Assembly: GCA_019056595.1 (NCBI GenBank) | Contig: CP036163.1 | Coordinates: 4,340,001-4,404,000 of the forward strand | Direction of reading: 5' to 3' | From: Pectobacterium atrosepticum | Lineage (GTDB): Bacteria; Pseudomonadota; Gammaproteobacteria; Enterobacterales; Enterobacteriaceae | Length of the DNA stretch: 64,000 nucleotides | In this document: one piece after another, positions 50,294-59,416 of the stretch | How the letters are laid out: each line of letters starts with the position of its first letter | Position numbering within the stretch: the first letter of the stretch is position 1 | Position numbers and translations under genes: made by a program | The notes under the pieces: model-generated | Seen by the model: the letters and a program-made list of their open reading frames with translations, nothing else | What the model was told of the DNA's origin: nothing | Databases searched by the model: none

Positions 50294-50644
50294 TTAGGGT
50301 TGCTGTGGCGTAATCGCGGTCAGAGTGTAGCCGCTGTCATTCTGGACAAAGCTGAAAGTGACTGACGTGTTGACAGGGAGCGGCGTTATTTCGCCACTGG
50401 ACGGCAGCGTGAATGCCATCGTCATGGCGGGCCATTTTAGATCGGCAACCGGGGCGTGAGAGAGCGTTACGCTATCGGCGTTCCACTGCTTAACAATCCC
50501 AGTTGTCTGATAAACGGCTGTGGCCGCAGGGGGATTGGTATGCATCATCGCGTGATGCTGGTGATCGTTTGCCCACGCGGGGATGGTGAAGGAGGATACG
50601 AAAAAAATCAGGCTGCTGAACATGGCCGAGTAAGTGATACGCAT
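50294..50644 (-). CDS. cusF: CusF-like periplasmic copper/silver-binding protein
   Basis: 116-residue protein with a signal peptide (cleavage near TIPAWA) and one CusF domain. The copper-site residues appear in DLKWPAMTMAFTLPSSG (the Trp and the two Mets), preceded by a His/Met-rich NDHQHHAMMH. The start ATG at 50644 gives a proper signal peptide. It delivers Cu(I)/Ag(I) to the CusCBA pump. Confidence 0.9.
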   Translation of the reverse strand: MRITYSAMFSSLIFFVSSFTIPAWANDHQHHAMMHTNPPAATAVYQTTGIVKQWNADSVTLSHAPVADLKWPAMTMAFTLPSSGEITPLPVNTSVTFSFVQNDSGYTLTAITPQQP

Positions 50645-50719
50645 AAAAATAATCCCAATAAAAGTAATTGATAAACAAGATGTTGCGCCCGCTGGCGCAG
50701 GAGTTATCAATAACTTGGG

Positions 50720-51172
50720 TTATTCTCTGAATCGGCAGAAGCGGATCTCGGCCGGAGGGCCAGCCGCAGGAGGAGAGAACCAGGCATCGCATGCCTGCTT
50801 GATCGTCACAGGGTTATCAGCTAAAACCAGTTCACCGCTGACTGGCAGTGCTAATAATGCCAGTGAGCCGCTATCCTGCTTCACGCTATCCGGCACGCAG
50901 TGTTTTTCACACAACGGCGTTTGTTGGTCGGCAGCGTAAGACGCTTTAGCTGCATGATGCGCGTTAGACGATAACGGCTGAACGTCAGCCTGTTGCAGAT
51001 GTACCTGATGCTGGATAGCGGGGGATGTCTGGCTGAGCGTCATGTCGCATTGATGACCTGCGATAGCCAGTTGTGCATTCAGGAAAAGCCAGCACAATAC
51101 CAATAGCCATCCCCACCTGCCTTTATGGCGCAGATGATGAATGAGTAATGGAGACCGTGATGATGCGGACAT
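50720..51172 (-). CDS. Small exported Cys/His-containing protein, first gene of the cus operon
   Basis: 150 residues. An N-terminal hydrophobic segment (about 21-38, GWLLVLCWLFLNAQLAI) acts as anchor or signal; the remainder is periplasmic, with the motifs GHQCDM and PLCEKHCVPDS and several His. It resembles the DUF2946-like proteins often found with copper genes, but I cannot assign a family firmly. Position upstream of cusF suggests a role in copper or silver handling. Confidence 0.7.
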   Translation of the reverse strand: MSASSRSPLLIHHLRHKGRWGWLLVLCWLFLNAQLAIAGHQCDMTLSQTSPAIQHQVHLQQADVQPLSSNAHHAAKASYAADQQTPLCEKHCVPDSVKQDSGSLALLALPVSGELVLADNPVTIKQACDAWFSPPAAGPPAEIRFCRFRE

Positions 51173-51241
51173 GGCGTTTCCTTTTTGGACGTCATTGCAG
51201 TGTAAGCGCCTAAGCTGGAAGGGGGCAAGCGGGGAATGGCA

Positions 51242-51266
51242 TAGTTTTGTAAAGTAGTTTTGTAAA
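51242..51266 (-). promoter_or_regulatory. 12-base direct repeat upstream of the cus operon, possible regulator site
   Basis: TAGTTTTGTAAA occurs twice with a 13-base period (51242-51253 and 51255-51266), about 70-95 bases before the first cus-operon gene. Direct repeats of this spacing would suit an OmpR-type response regulator; it does not match the E. coli CusR palindrome. No cusRS genes are in the window. Confidence 0.35.
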
Positions 51267-51288
51267 TTGGCAGATACTCATCTGCCAA
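51267..51288 (-). terminator. Hairpin downstream of galM, possible terminator
   Basis: Perfect 9-base stem TTGGCAGAT/ATCTGCCAA with a 4-base loop, 36 bases after the galM stop; on the minus strand it is followed only by TTTAC, so it is weak as a terminator. Confidence 0.45.
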
Positions 51289-51323
51289 TGTTATCAACGA
51301 GTTAATTATATTTAATCGTGTGG

Positions 51324-52370
51324 TTACTGGATGAGAAATTGGTACGTGGTGTCCGAGCGATAGACTTTCCCCGGTTTCAGCCAGCAGTCGGGCTGCGGCC
51401 AGTCTGGATGATTCGGGCTGTCAGGCAGGAATTCGCTTTCCAGCGCGACACCGGCATAGTTTTCATACTGACCACCGTCTCGCGATGGTGTTCCGGTCAG
51501 AAAGTTACCGCTATAGAGCTGTAAGGCAGGAGCGCTGGTGAAAACGCTCATCAGCACGCGGCCATCGGATGACCACAAATTTGCAGCCGGGCTTTCGCTG
51601 GATCCACAGGTGCGATGCAATAAATAGGCGTGATCGTAGCCGCCAACAGCCATTTGATCGCTATCGCGTAGGAAATCTTCCTCCAGCGTTTTTGGCTGGC
51701 GGAAATCCATTCCGGTAGCGTTTACCTGCGTCAGATCGGCGTTAGGAATGCCCGCACTATTGACGGGTAAATAATAGTCGGCAAATAGCTGCAACTGGTG
51801 CTTACGTACATCAGTCACATCGCCATCAAGGTTGAAATATGCGTGATTGGTCAGGCAGACAGGGCAGGCTTTCTCCACGGTAGCCTGATACGCGATTTCT
51901 AACGAATTATGTTCGGTCAGCGCGTAGGTCACTTGCACATTAAGATGCCCTGGATACCCTTGATCGCCATCCGGTGAGTGCAATTGGTAAGTCACCTGCG
52001 TTGCATCCTGACTCGCAATTCGCCAGCGGCGGGCATGGAAGCCTTCCGGGCCACCGTGCAATTGATGCTCGTTCTGATTCGGAACCAGATGAAAGGTTTC
52101 GGTCTCTCGGGTTAATGTGGCTTTGGCTACGCGGTTGGCATAGCGGCCAATCGATGCACCGAGATAAGCGTTTTGTTGCGGATACTGTTGGGGCGATGCA
52201 CAGCCCAATAGGACTTCGCGTATTTCACCCTCTGGCAGCGGTAGCTCACAGGAAAGCCAGGTTGCACCCCAGTCCATCAGGCATACACGCATGCCTGCGT
52301 GATTCTGCAAGGTCGTTAATTGAAACGGCTGACCATCTGGTGCCAGCGTGCCAAGACTTTCATTCAACAT
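51324..52370 (-). CDS. galM: Galactose mutarotase (aldose 1-epimerase)
   Basis: 348-residue enzyme interconverting alpha and beta galactose. Conserved motifs include NRVAKATL, NQNEHQLHGGPEGFHARRW (catalytic His), TNHAYFNLDG and the active-site Glu in GVALESEFLPDSPNHPDWP. AGGAG precedes the ATG. It is next to galE, with only about 120 bases between them and no galT or galK. Confidence 0.95.
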   Translation of the reverse strand: MLNESLGTLAPDGQPFQLTTLQNHAGMRVCLMDWGATWLSCELPLPEGEIREVLLGCASPQQYPQQNAYLGASIGRYANRVAKATLTRETETFHLVPNQNEHQLHGGPEGFHARRWRIASQDATQVTYQLHSPDGDQGYPGHLNVQVTYALTEHNSLEIAYQATVEKACPVCLTNHAYFNLDGDVTDVRKHQLQLFADYYLPVNSAGIPNADLTQVNATGMDFRQPKTLEEDFLRDSDQMAVGGYDHAYLLHRTCGSSESPAANLWSSDGRVLMSVFTSAPALQLYSGNFLTGTPSRDGGQYENYAGVALESEFLPDSPNHPDWPQPDCWLKPGKVYRSDTTYQFLIQ

Positions 52371-52492
52371 GACTTGCTCCTGTAGAGGCCCGACAAGATA
52401 GAGGGTGGCGATGCGTGTAATGCTGGGGAAGGCGGCAGAAATTAACTCAGCTTATCTTCCCCTTAATTTGTCACCTGGCGTAAAAAACGCAG

Positions 52493-53512
52493 TTATGCCT
52501 CTTCGTACCCATTAGGGTGGTTGGATTGCCAGCGCCAGGTATCCTGCGCCATTTCTTGCAATGAGCGCGTGACGCGCCAGTTAAGATCTTTCGCCGCACG
52601 TTCGGCATCTGCCCAATAAGCAGGCAGGTCGCCTTGGCGGCGTGGGGCAAAATGGTGAGCCAGCGGCTTACCACAGGCCTGACTAAAGGCTTCGACGACC
52701 TGCAATACACTGTAGCCTACGCCTGCACCCAGGTTATAAATATGTACGCCAGCACGATTTTGCAGGGTATTCATGGCGGCGATATGACCGTCAGCCAAAT
52801 CGACGACGTGGATGTAATCGCGTACACCAGTACCGTCAACGGTAGGGTAGTCATTACCGAAGATCGCTAGTGAGTCGCGACGTCCTACAGCAACCTGAGC
52901 GATGTATGGCATCAGATTATTGGGAACACCCTGCGGATCTTCGCCCATCTCGCCAGAGGGATGGGCACCGACTGGGTTGAAATAACGCAACAGCGTAATA
53001 CTCCATTCTGGTTCCGCATGCTGTAAGTCTTGCAGAATTTGCTCAACCATCAGCTTGCTACGGCCATAAGGGCTGGCTGGTTGTCCGGTCGGGAAACTTT
53101 CCTGATAAGGTGTGTGCGGTTGATCGCCATAAACGGTAGCGGAGGAGCTAAAAATCAAGCTTCTCACGCCTGCTTTCTTCATCGCTTCAACCAGCACGAG
53201 CGTACCGTAAACGTTATTGTCATAGTAGCTCAGGGGTTCACGCACCGATTCACCCACGGCTTTTAAGCCGGCAAAGTGGATGACGGAATCAATGGCGTGC
53301 TTAGCGAAAATATCGTCCAGCAGTGCGCTGTCGCGGATATCTCCCTGATAAAAAATGGGCGTCTTATCGGTTAGACGTGTAATGGTTTTAACGACGCTAG
53401 CCTTGCTGTTGCACAAGTTATCGAGAATGACGGGTGTGTGCCCAGCAGCCAGCAATTGTACGCAAGTATGACTTCCTATGTAACCGCTACCACCTGTGAC
53501 AAGAACGTTCAT
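52493..53512 (-). CDS. galE: UDP-glucose 4-epimerase
   Basis: 339-residue SDR enzyme interconverting UDP-glucose and UDP-galactose. NAD motif VTGGSGYIGSHTCVQLL at the N-terminus, Ser-Ala-Thr region FSSSATVYGDQP, and the catalytic Tyr/Lys in SPYGRSKLMVEQIL. The ATG at 53512 with AGAGG 5 bases upstream gives the E. coli length; the frame stays open 12 codons further. It also serves LPS/exopolysaccharide synthesis. Confidence 0.96.
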   Translation of the reverse strand: MNVLVTGGSGYIGSHTCVQLLAAGHTPVILDNLCNSKASVVKTITRLTDKTPIFYQGDIRDSALLDDIFAKHAIDSVIHFAGLKAVGESVREPLSYYDNNVYGTLVLVEAMKKAGVRSLIFSSSATVYGDQPHTPYQESFPTGQPASPYGRSKLMVEQILQDLQHAEPEWSITLLRYFNPVGAHPSGEMGEDPQGVPNNLMPYIAQVAVGRRDSLAIFGNDYPTVDGTGVRDYIHVVDLADGHIAAMNTLQNRAGVHIYNLGAGVGYSVLQVVEAFSQACGKPLAHHFAPRRQGDLPAYWADAERAAKDLNWRVTRSLQEMAQDTWRWQSNHPNGYEEA

Positions 53513-53679
53513 AATGACCTCTATTACTGTAATGCTGCAAAATAACATGACTAGATGCTGATAAAGGTGATCTACAGCGAGAATCTGCCTATGTTATCGA
53601 TGATTTTTTTACGAATAAATATAGTAAAGCGTAGGCTACAGTGTAAATGAGCCTGACTTTCTACTCTATATTTTATTTT

Positions 53680-53695
53680 GTGGTAGCGTTATCAT
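53680..53695 (-). promoter_or_regulatory. Possible Gal repressor operator upstream of galE
   Basis: GTGGTAGCGTTATCAT resembles the internal gal operator of E. coli and the GalR/GalS consensus (GTG...CG...CA). It lies about 170 bases before the galE ATG, beside the modF stop. Confidence 0.35.
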
Positions 53696-53710
53696 CCCTA
53701 TTTCCAGGTG

Positions 53711-55186
53711 TTATTTACATAATTCATCAATCTGGTAGCGATAGATGTCATTGTGTGGGACGAAAGTGAGCCGGTGTGTGATGCACTCGGGCGCGTCTTC
53801 TGCGTGGTGAGAGACAAAGAGTAGCTGCGTTTCTCCCTCGCCAATCAAGATATCCAGCCAGCGGCGAACCAGTTGGCGATTGAGCGGATCAAGCCCCTGT
53901 AGAGGTTCGTCAAGGATGAGCAGGGCAGGGTGTTTGACTAACGCGCGGGCAATCAGCGTCAGACGCTGCTGGCCCCAAGAGAGCGATTGAAACGGCGTAT
54001 CGGCGATAGCGCCACTGAGCCCAAGCAGGATGAGCCACTGTTCGGTCAGGTGACGTTGACGATCGGAGACGGCCTGATAAATACCGATAGAGTCAAAAAA
54101 ACCAGACAGGATGACGTTGCGTACGCTGGTGCTGACGCGGTAATCCAAATGCAAGCTGCTGCTAACGTAGCCGATGTGGCGCTTGATATCCCAGATGGTT
54201 TCACCGCTGCCGCGCTTACGGCCAAATAGGGTGAGATCATTGCTATAGCCTTGCGGGTGATCGCCGGTAATCAGGCTGAGCAGCGTCGATTTCCCTGCGC
54301 CATTTGGCCCGATAATCTGCCAATGCTGGCCGGGAAACACTTCCCATGTCAGCTCATGCAGAATGGGGCGATCGTTGTACTGCACCACGCCGTTGCGTAG
54401 CAGAATACGTGCTTCATCGGCGGGAAGTGTCACATGCCGTTGTGGATCTTCGGGTTCTGGCAGCGAACTTCCCGACAGTTTTTCGCTAAAAGCGAGCTGT
54501 GCCACCAGCGCTTCAGAGAGAATAGCTTTACGCTCACCAATGCGGGTCAGCGTACAGTCTGCCAGCACACCAATATGGTTGATAAAATCAGGGATGTCGT
54601 CAAACCGGTTCAGAATGAGTACCAGCGTATAGCCCGTGTCTACCAGTTTCCGTAGCTCATCAGCAAGCTGCTGGCGGGAGGTGACGTCCAGCCCATCAAA
54701 AGGCTCATCAAGGATCAGCAGATCGGGCTGAGGCATCAGTGCCTGACAAAGCATTGCCTTGCGTGTTTCCCCCGTCGAGAGGTACTTGAAGCGACGCTCT
54801 AGCAAATGCGCAATACCAAACTGGCATGCCAACTGTTGGCAACGTGTGGGATCGTTGAGGCTATCCTGAATCACTTCTGCCGTAGTGCGGCCGGTGTCAT
54901 CTTCACCTTCACTCAGGAGATCGGTGTTATTGCGTTGCCACTCGTCGGAAACCAGCTTTTGCAATTGTTCAAACGACAGGCGAACAGGATGCTGAAACCT
55001 CGTTGTTCGTTCACCACTCAATAATGGCAGTTCGCCAGATAGCGCCCGCGCCAGTGCCGATTTACCACTTCCGTTGGCCCCGACAAAGGCCCAGCACTGG
55101 TTTTGTTCAAGCGTCAGTTCGTCCAAACGCAACATGCGGGTATCGCTGAGACGAAACAATCCTTGCGTGATTTTCAACAATGACAT
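53711..55186 (-). CDS. modF: ModF, twin ABC ATPase
   Basis: 491-residue cytoplasmic protein with two ABC domains: Walker A GANGSGKSAL (about 36) and GPNGAGKSTL (about 294); signature motifs LSTGETRKAMLCQA and LSWGQQRLTLIARA; Walker B LLILDEPFDGLD and LLILDEPLQGLD. No membrane part. E. coli ModF (once called PhrA) lies at the same place; its role is unclear. AAGGAGA precedes the ATG. Downstream of modE on the same strand. Confidence 0.94.
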   Translation of the reverse strand: MSLLKITQGLFRLSDTRMLRLDELTLEQNQCWAFVGANGSGKSALARALSGELPLLSGERTTRFQHPVRLSFEQLQKLVSDEWQRNNTDLLSEGEDDTGRTTAEVIQDSLNDPTRCQQLACQFGIAHLLERRFKYLSTGETRKAMLCQALMPQPDLLILDEPFDGLDVTSRQQLADELRKLVDTGYTLVLILNRFDDIPDFINHIGVLADCTLTRIGERKAILSEALVAQLAFSEKLSGSSLPEPEDPQRHVTLPADEARILLRNGVVQYNDRPILHELTWEVFPGQHWQIIGPNGAGKSTLLSLITGDHPQGYSNDLTLFGRKRGSGETIWDIKRHIGYVSSSLHLDYRVSTSVRNVILSGFFDSIGIYQAVSDRQRHLTEQWLILLGLSGAIADTPFQSLSWGQQRLTLIARALVKHPALLILDEPLQGLDPLNRQLVRRWLDILIGEGETQLLFVSHHAEDAPECITHRLTFVPHNDIYRYQIDELCK

Positions 55187-55245
55187 CTTCTCTCCTTCGT
55201 CAGTGGCCGATGGCCTGCTCTAGTGGTCTACAGCATTCAGCGTTA

Positions 55246-56037
55246 TTAACAAAGCGTGGCGATGATGACTCGGTCGGCATGAAAACAGGCTTTCACGTCC
55301 ATTCCCTGTTGCAGTTTTTGCTGTTCAAGCAAGGTATTTGGCACCATGGCGCACAAGGTCTCTCCCCCCGTCAACGTAATCAGAATTTCGCTGTTTTCCG
55401 CACCGTGCTGAATGGCCTGAATTTGCCCTGGCAAGACGTTATCAACGACAGGCGCGGTGGATGTGGCGGCGTACACATCGATCCACGGTGCTTTAATCAG
55501 GGCCAGCACCTCTTTCCCTTTCTGTAATTGCAGGCGCTCGGCGCTTTGTTGCGTAATCAGCGCGCTGATCGTTGTTTTACCATCGGCAAGTAAAATATCC
55601 AGATGTTGTTGCACCTGCTCTTCACCGCGTGCGAGCACGGTTCCAAAAAACTGATTACGTGCACTGGTTTGCAGAGAGAAACGCGCGATGGCTGCCAGCA
55701 GGCTATCCAACGGCAGCCCGTCTTCCTGTAAGACATCAAAAGCTTTTTGCTGAATCTGTGCGAGCAAATCATACAATTGAAGAAGGCGTTCGCCATAACG
55801 GGTGAGTTGCGCACCGCCGCCGCCTTTGCCGCCGGTCATGCGCTCGACGATGGTTTGCTCGGAAAGTTGGTTCATCTCATTGATGGCATCCCATGCGCTT
55901 TTGTAGCTAATTCCCGCCAGTTTGGCTCCCTGACTGATTGAACCGGTATGACGAATTTGCTTGAGCAATTCAATACGCCGCGGGTCGGCGAATAAACGCT
56001 GTTGGAGTTTCAGGGTGAGAAGAATTTCAGCCTGCAT
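55246..56037 (-). CDS. modE: Molybdate-responsive regulator ModE
   Basis: 263-residue regulator: N-terminal winged HTH (about 1-115, GSISQGAKLAGISYKSAWDA and TGGKGGGGAQLTRYG) and two Mop/TOBE molybdate-binding domains (about 125-190 and 200-263, SARNQFFGTV and VIIATLC). It represses modABC when molybdate is bound. The ATG at 56037 matches the E. coli start, though no good ribosome site is seen; the frame is open for 24 more codons upstream. Confidence 0.95.
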   Translation of the reverse strand: MQAEILLTLKLQQRLFADPRRIELLKQIRHTGSISQGAKLAGISYKSAWDAINEMNQLSEQTIVERMTGGKGGGGAQLTRYGERLLQLYDLLAQIQQKAFDVLQEDGLPLDSLLAAIARFSLQTSARNQFFGTVLARGEEQVQQHLDILLADGKTTISALITQQSAERLQLQKGKEVLALIKAPWIDVYAATSTAPVVDNVLPGQIQAIQHGAENSEILITLTGGETLCAMVPNTLLEQQKLQQGMDVKACFHADRVIIATLC

Positions 56038-56233
56038 AGTGGGAGCACCGTCGGTGAGTTTAATTCTCTGTATTGTCGCTATTTTCTTCATCAGGGGCAA
56101 ATCGCACAAATAGACGCACTATTTTCTCTTACTGCGGTAGACTAGATCACAATTACGACGATTTCGGTTTACGGTGAAATAGCGTACCAAAAGGGCTAGA
56201 GTAGCGGTAACCGTTGCAATAAGTGAGGTAAGC

Positions 56234-56389
56234 ATGTTGGAGTTGTTGAAGAGCCTGCTGTTTGCAGTTGCCATGGTTCCTGTGATGATGGTGATTATCA
56301 TGGGTGCGATTTATTGCCTGGGCGAAGTATTTAACGTGTTGTCCCGCATCGGTCATTCTGACGGTCAGCGCGCAAAGAATCAGCACTGA
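56234..56389 (+). CDS. acrZ: AcrZ, small partner of the AcrB multidrug pump
   Basis: 51-residue single-span inner-membrane peptide, [20 protein letters not shown] at the start, then [17 protein letters not shown], closely similar to E. coli AcrZ (49 residues). It modulates AcrAB-TolC substrate range. GAGGT stands 5 bases before the ATG. Same position as in E. coli, between modE and modA. Confidence 0.93.
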   Translation: MLELLKSLLFAVAMVPVMMVIIMGAIYCLGEVFNVLSRIGHSDGQRAKNQH

Positions 56390-56412
56390 TTCACGATCCT
56401 TTTCTATTTTGA

Positions 56413-56441
56413 TGTCCGGCTTCTTGCCGGACATTTCTTTT
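56413..56441 (+). terminator. Terminator of acrZ
   Basis: TGTCCGGC-TTCTT-GCCGGACA stem-loop followed by TTTCTTTT, 23 bases after the acrZ stop. Confidence 0.85.
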
Positions 56442-56453
56442 CTACCTCCTAAT

Positions 56454-56580
<127 letters not shown>

Positions 56581-56616
56581 TCTACCTCTTTAAAGCGCAT
56601 GACACTTCTTCATAAT

Positions 56617-56642
56617 TCGTTATATTATTATTTACACAACGA
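56617..56642 (+). promoter_or_regulatory. ModE box upstream of modABC
   Basis: Imperfect palindrome TCGTTATATT-N6-ACACAACGA, with arms TCGTT and AACGA, closely like the E. coli modA operator. It ends 19 bases before the modA ATG, so it would overlap the promoter and start region, suiting repression by ModE-molybdate. Confidence 0.75.
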
Positions 56643-56661
56643 TAATTGTCAGGAGACAAGA

Positions 56662-57432
56662 ATGAAGCAGCAATGGTTAAAATGGTTCGCCGCATTGACA
56701 CTCAGTGCAGGAATGGCGTTGCCCGCGGTGGCAGAAGATAAAGTCACGGTGTTCGCCGCGGCATCATTGACGAATGCGTTGCAGGAGATCGCTACGCAAT
56801 ATCAGAAAGAGAAAAACGTCGCTGTCGTGGCGTCTTATGCCTCATCTTCAACGCTGGCTCGCCAGATTGAGCAAGGTGCGCCTGCCGATCTGTTCATCTC
56901 CGCTGACCAACAGTGGATGGACTATGCGCAAGATAAAAACCTGATGGATATCGCTACGCGCCATACGCTGCTGGGCAATGAGCTGGTAGTGATTGCGCCG
57001 AAGGCGAGTGCGCAGAAAGAGATTAACATTGACGATAAAACGGACTGGAAAAGCCTGCTGAAAGACGGACGTCTGGCCGTTGGCGACCCCGATCATGTGC
57101 CTGCTGGGATCTATGCTAAGGAAGCGTTACAGAATCTGAAAGCCTGGGACGAGCTTTCCCCGCTGATGGCGCGAGCCAATAATGTGCGCGCAGCCATGGC
57201 GCTGGTGGAACGTGAAGAAGCCCCGCTCGGTATTGTTTATGGTTCTGATGCGGTTGCTAGCGATAAAGTTAAGGTCATCGGTACGTTCCCAGCGGCGAGC
57301 CACAAGCCTGTCGAATATCCGATGGCGATAGTGAAAGAGCATAAAAACGCTGCGGTTACCGGCTTTTATGACTATCTGAAAACACCTGAAGCGGCCGCAG
57401 TGTTTAAACGTTACGGCTTCGCGCCGCGTTAA
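56662..57432 (+). CDS. modA: Molybdate-binding protein ModA
   Basis: 256-residue periplasmic binding protein. Signal peptide cleaved after ALPAVA; mature EDKVTVFAAASLTNALQEIA with the oxyanion-binding Ser residues in AAASL and SYASSSTLARQ. CAGGAGA lies upstream of the ATG at 56662; the longer frame that begins inside the ERIC element is rejected. The stop overlaps the modB start by one base. Confidence 0.97.
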   Translation: MKQQWLKWFAALTLSAGMALPAVAEDKVTVFAAASLTNALQEIATQYQKEKNVAVVASYASSSTLARQIEQGAPADLFISADQQWMDYAQDKNLMDIATRHTLLGNELVVIAPKASAQKEINIDDKTDWKSLLKDGRLAVGDPDHVPAGIYAKEALQNLKAWDELSPLMARANNVRAAMALVEREEAPLGIVYGSDAVASDKVKVIGTFPAASHKPVEYPMAIVKEHKNAAVTGFYDYLKTPEAAAVFKRYGFAPR

Positions 57433-58121
57433 TGATGCTGAGCGATTACGAATGGCAGGCGGTTGAGCTGAGCCTCAAAGTTTCCGTTGTGGCTGTGGCG
57501 TGCAGCTTGCCGTTTGGGATACTGATGGCGTGGGTTTTGGTGCGCTGTCGGTTTCCCGGCAAATCACTGCTGGATAGCATTATCCATTTACCATTGGTGT
57601 TGCCACCCGTGGTCATTGGTTATTTGTTGCTGGTGGCGATGGGAAGACGCGGCGTAATCGGTTCCTGGCTTTATGACTGGTTCGGCTTCAGCTTTAGTTT
57701 TAGCTGGCGCGGTGCTGCGTTAGCGTCGGCGATTGTCGCGTTTCCGCTTATGGTTCGAGCGATCCGGCTGTCGCTTGATGCCGTCGATACGCATCTGGAA
57801 CAAGCCGCCCGGACACTGGGTGCCTCACCTTGGCGCGTGTTTTTCACCATCACGTTACCGCTCTCTTTTCCTGGAATCGTGGTTGGAACCGTATTGGCGT
57901 TTGCTCGTTCGCTCGGCGAGTTTGGCGCGACCATTACGTTTGTCTCCAATATTCCCGGCGAAACCCGAACCATTCCACTGGCGATGTATACCCTGATTGA
58001 AACACCCGGAGCAGAAGCTGATGCAGCAAGGCTGTGCATCATTGCCATCGTCTTGTCGTTGGCTGCGCTGATGGCATCGGAGTGGCTAACAAACTGGAGC
58101 CGCAAGCGGTTGGGGGGATAA
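57432..58121 (+). CDS. modB: Molybdate ABC transporter permease ModB
   Basis: 229-residue inner-membrane permease with about five spans. The EAA loop [21 protein letters not shown] binds ModC, shown by [15 protein letters not shown] here. The start TAATG overlaps the modA stop; a second ATG follows directly, but the first gives the E. coli length. Confidence 0.96.
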   Translation: MMLSDYEWQAVELSLKVSVVAVACSLPFGILMAWVLVRCRFPGKSLLDSIIHLPLVLPPVVIGYLLLVAMGRRGVIGSWLYDWFGFSFSFSWRGAALASAIVAFPLMVRAIRLSLDAVDTHLEQAARTLGASPWRVFFTITLPLSFPGIVVGTVLAFARSLGEFGATITFVSNIPGETRTIPLAMYTLIETPGAEADAARLCIIAIVLSLAALMASEWLTNWSRKRLGG

Positions 58122-59179
58122 TGCTGCAACTCGATTTTCATCAACAGCTGGGTAGCCTTGAACTCCACGTTCAGTCTGAACTGCCCGCCAACGGTATTAC
58201 CGCTATTTTCGGTGTGTCTGGGGCAGGAAAAACCTCACTGATCAACGCTGTTGTTGGCCTGACCCGACCTGATGGCGGCCGGATTGTGCTCAATGACCAT
58301 GTGCTGGTGGATACGCAGCAGCGTGTTTTCCTACCGCCAGAAAAACGACACATCGGTTATGTGTTTCAGGATGCTCGCCTGTTTCCGCATTATCGTGTAC
58401 GCGGTAATTTGCGCTACGGCATGGCTGAAAAAATGGCATCGCAGTTCGATGACATCGTCAATTTACTGGGTATTGAGCATTTACTTAATCGCTACCCGCT
58501 GACGCTATCTGGCGGAGAAAAACAGCGCGTTGCGATTGGTCGGGCGTTGCTGACTGCGCCAGAATTGCTGCTCATGGATGAGCCGCTGGCATCGCTGGAT
58601 CTGCCCAGAAAGCGTGAGCTGTTGCCCTATTTGGAACGGTTGGCGAAAGAGGTCAATATTCCTATTCTGTATGTCAGCCATAGTCTGGAAGAAATTGTCC
58701 GGTTAGCCGATCATGTTGTGGTGCTTGATAAAGGCAAGGTGAAAGCGCAGGGGCTGCTGGAAGAGGTGTGGGCCAGTAGCGCGTTACGCCCTTGGTTACC
58801 GAAAGATGAGCAGAGCAGCATTCTGAGTGTGCGCGTGTTAGCACAGCATGAGCATTACGCAATGACGGCATTGGCATTAGATGACCAGCAGGTATGGGTC
58901 GGAAAAGTCGAGCTGGCGCAGGATGCCGTATTGCGCATTCGCGTGAATGCCGCCGATGTCTCTCTGGTGCTACAGCCGCCGGAAAAAAGCAGTATCCGTA
59001 ATGTGCTGCGTGCCAGCGTGGAGGAATGCATTGATGTCGACGGACAGGTTGAAGTGAAGCTGGCCGTCGGCCAGCAGACGCTGTGGTCCCGTATTACACC
59101 CTGGGCACGGGACGATCTCGCGCTTCATCCGGGGCAAATGCTCTATGCGCAGATTAAGAGTGTGTCTATTACGGCGTAA
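58121..59179 (+). CDS. modC: Molybdate ABC transporter ATP-binding protein ModC
   Basis: 352-residue ATPase: Walker [11 protein letters not shown], signature [14 protein letters not shown], Walker [13 protein letters not shown], switch VSHS, and a C-terminal Mop/TOBE domain (about 290-352) that senses molybdate. The ATG at 58121 overlaps the modB stop by one base; the longer upstream frame lies within modB and is rejected. Length equals E. coli. Confidence 0.97.
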   Translation: MLQLDFHQQLGSLELHVQSELPANGITAIFGVSGAGKTSLINAVVGLTRPDGGRIVLNDHVLVDTQQRVFLPPEKRHIGYVFQDARLFPHYRVRGNLRYGMAEKMASQFDDIVNLLGIEHLLNRYPLTLSGGEKQRVAIGRALLTAPELLLMDEPLASLDLPRKRELLPYLERLAKEVNIPILYVSHSLEEIVRLADHVVVLDKGKVKAQGLLEEVWASSALRPWLPKDEQSSILSVRVLAQHEHYAMTALALDDQQVWVGKVELAQDAVLRIRVNAADVSLVLQPPEKSSIRNVLRASVEECIDVDGQVEVKLAVGQQTLWSRITPWARDDLALHPGQMLYAQIKSVSITA

Positions 59180-59356
59180 ACACAGGCTGAGCGGTAAGGC
59201 AGTGTCCTGCATCGCTCGGTCTATTGCGTGGAACAGTCGATATTCTGTGACTAAGATAACAAATTGAGGATTGAGAGTGATTTTCAATTCGTTTTTTCTA
59301 CCGTGTGAACAAGGTAGTCAGATAAGTTATCTCGGCTTCATTATTTTTTCATCATA

Positions 59357-59378
59357 AAAAGTAATCGATTACTTTTTG
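59357..59378. promoter_or_regulatory. Perfect 22-base palindrome, probable LacI-family operator
   Basis: AAAAAGTAATC/GATTACTTTTT, perfectly symmetrical with the central CG typical of LacI/GalR-family operators. It lies 39 bases before the exported isomerase gene, where it would cover the promoter. The nearest candidate regulator is the LacI-family gene at 60359-61339. Confidence 0.65.
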
Positions 59379-59416
59379 TTTTCACCTGTGCTACGGGATA
59401 AAAATAGGAGAAGGAT

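Noticed and set aside
51173-51240. MerR/CueR-type promoter for the cus operon
   Set aside because: A -35 TTGCCC and TACACT with a 19-base spacer can be drawn, but the spacer has no dyad, so a CueR site is not supported.
52371-52492. Remnants of galT or galK
   Set aside because: The gap is only about 120 bases and no frame or motif of either gene is visible.
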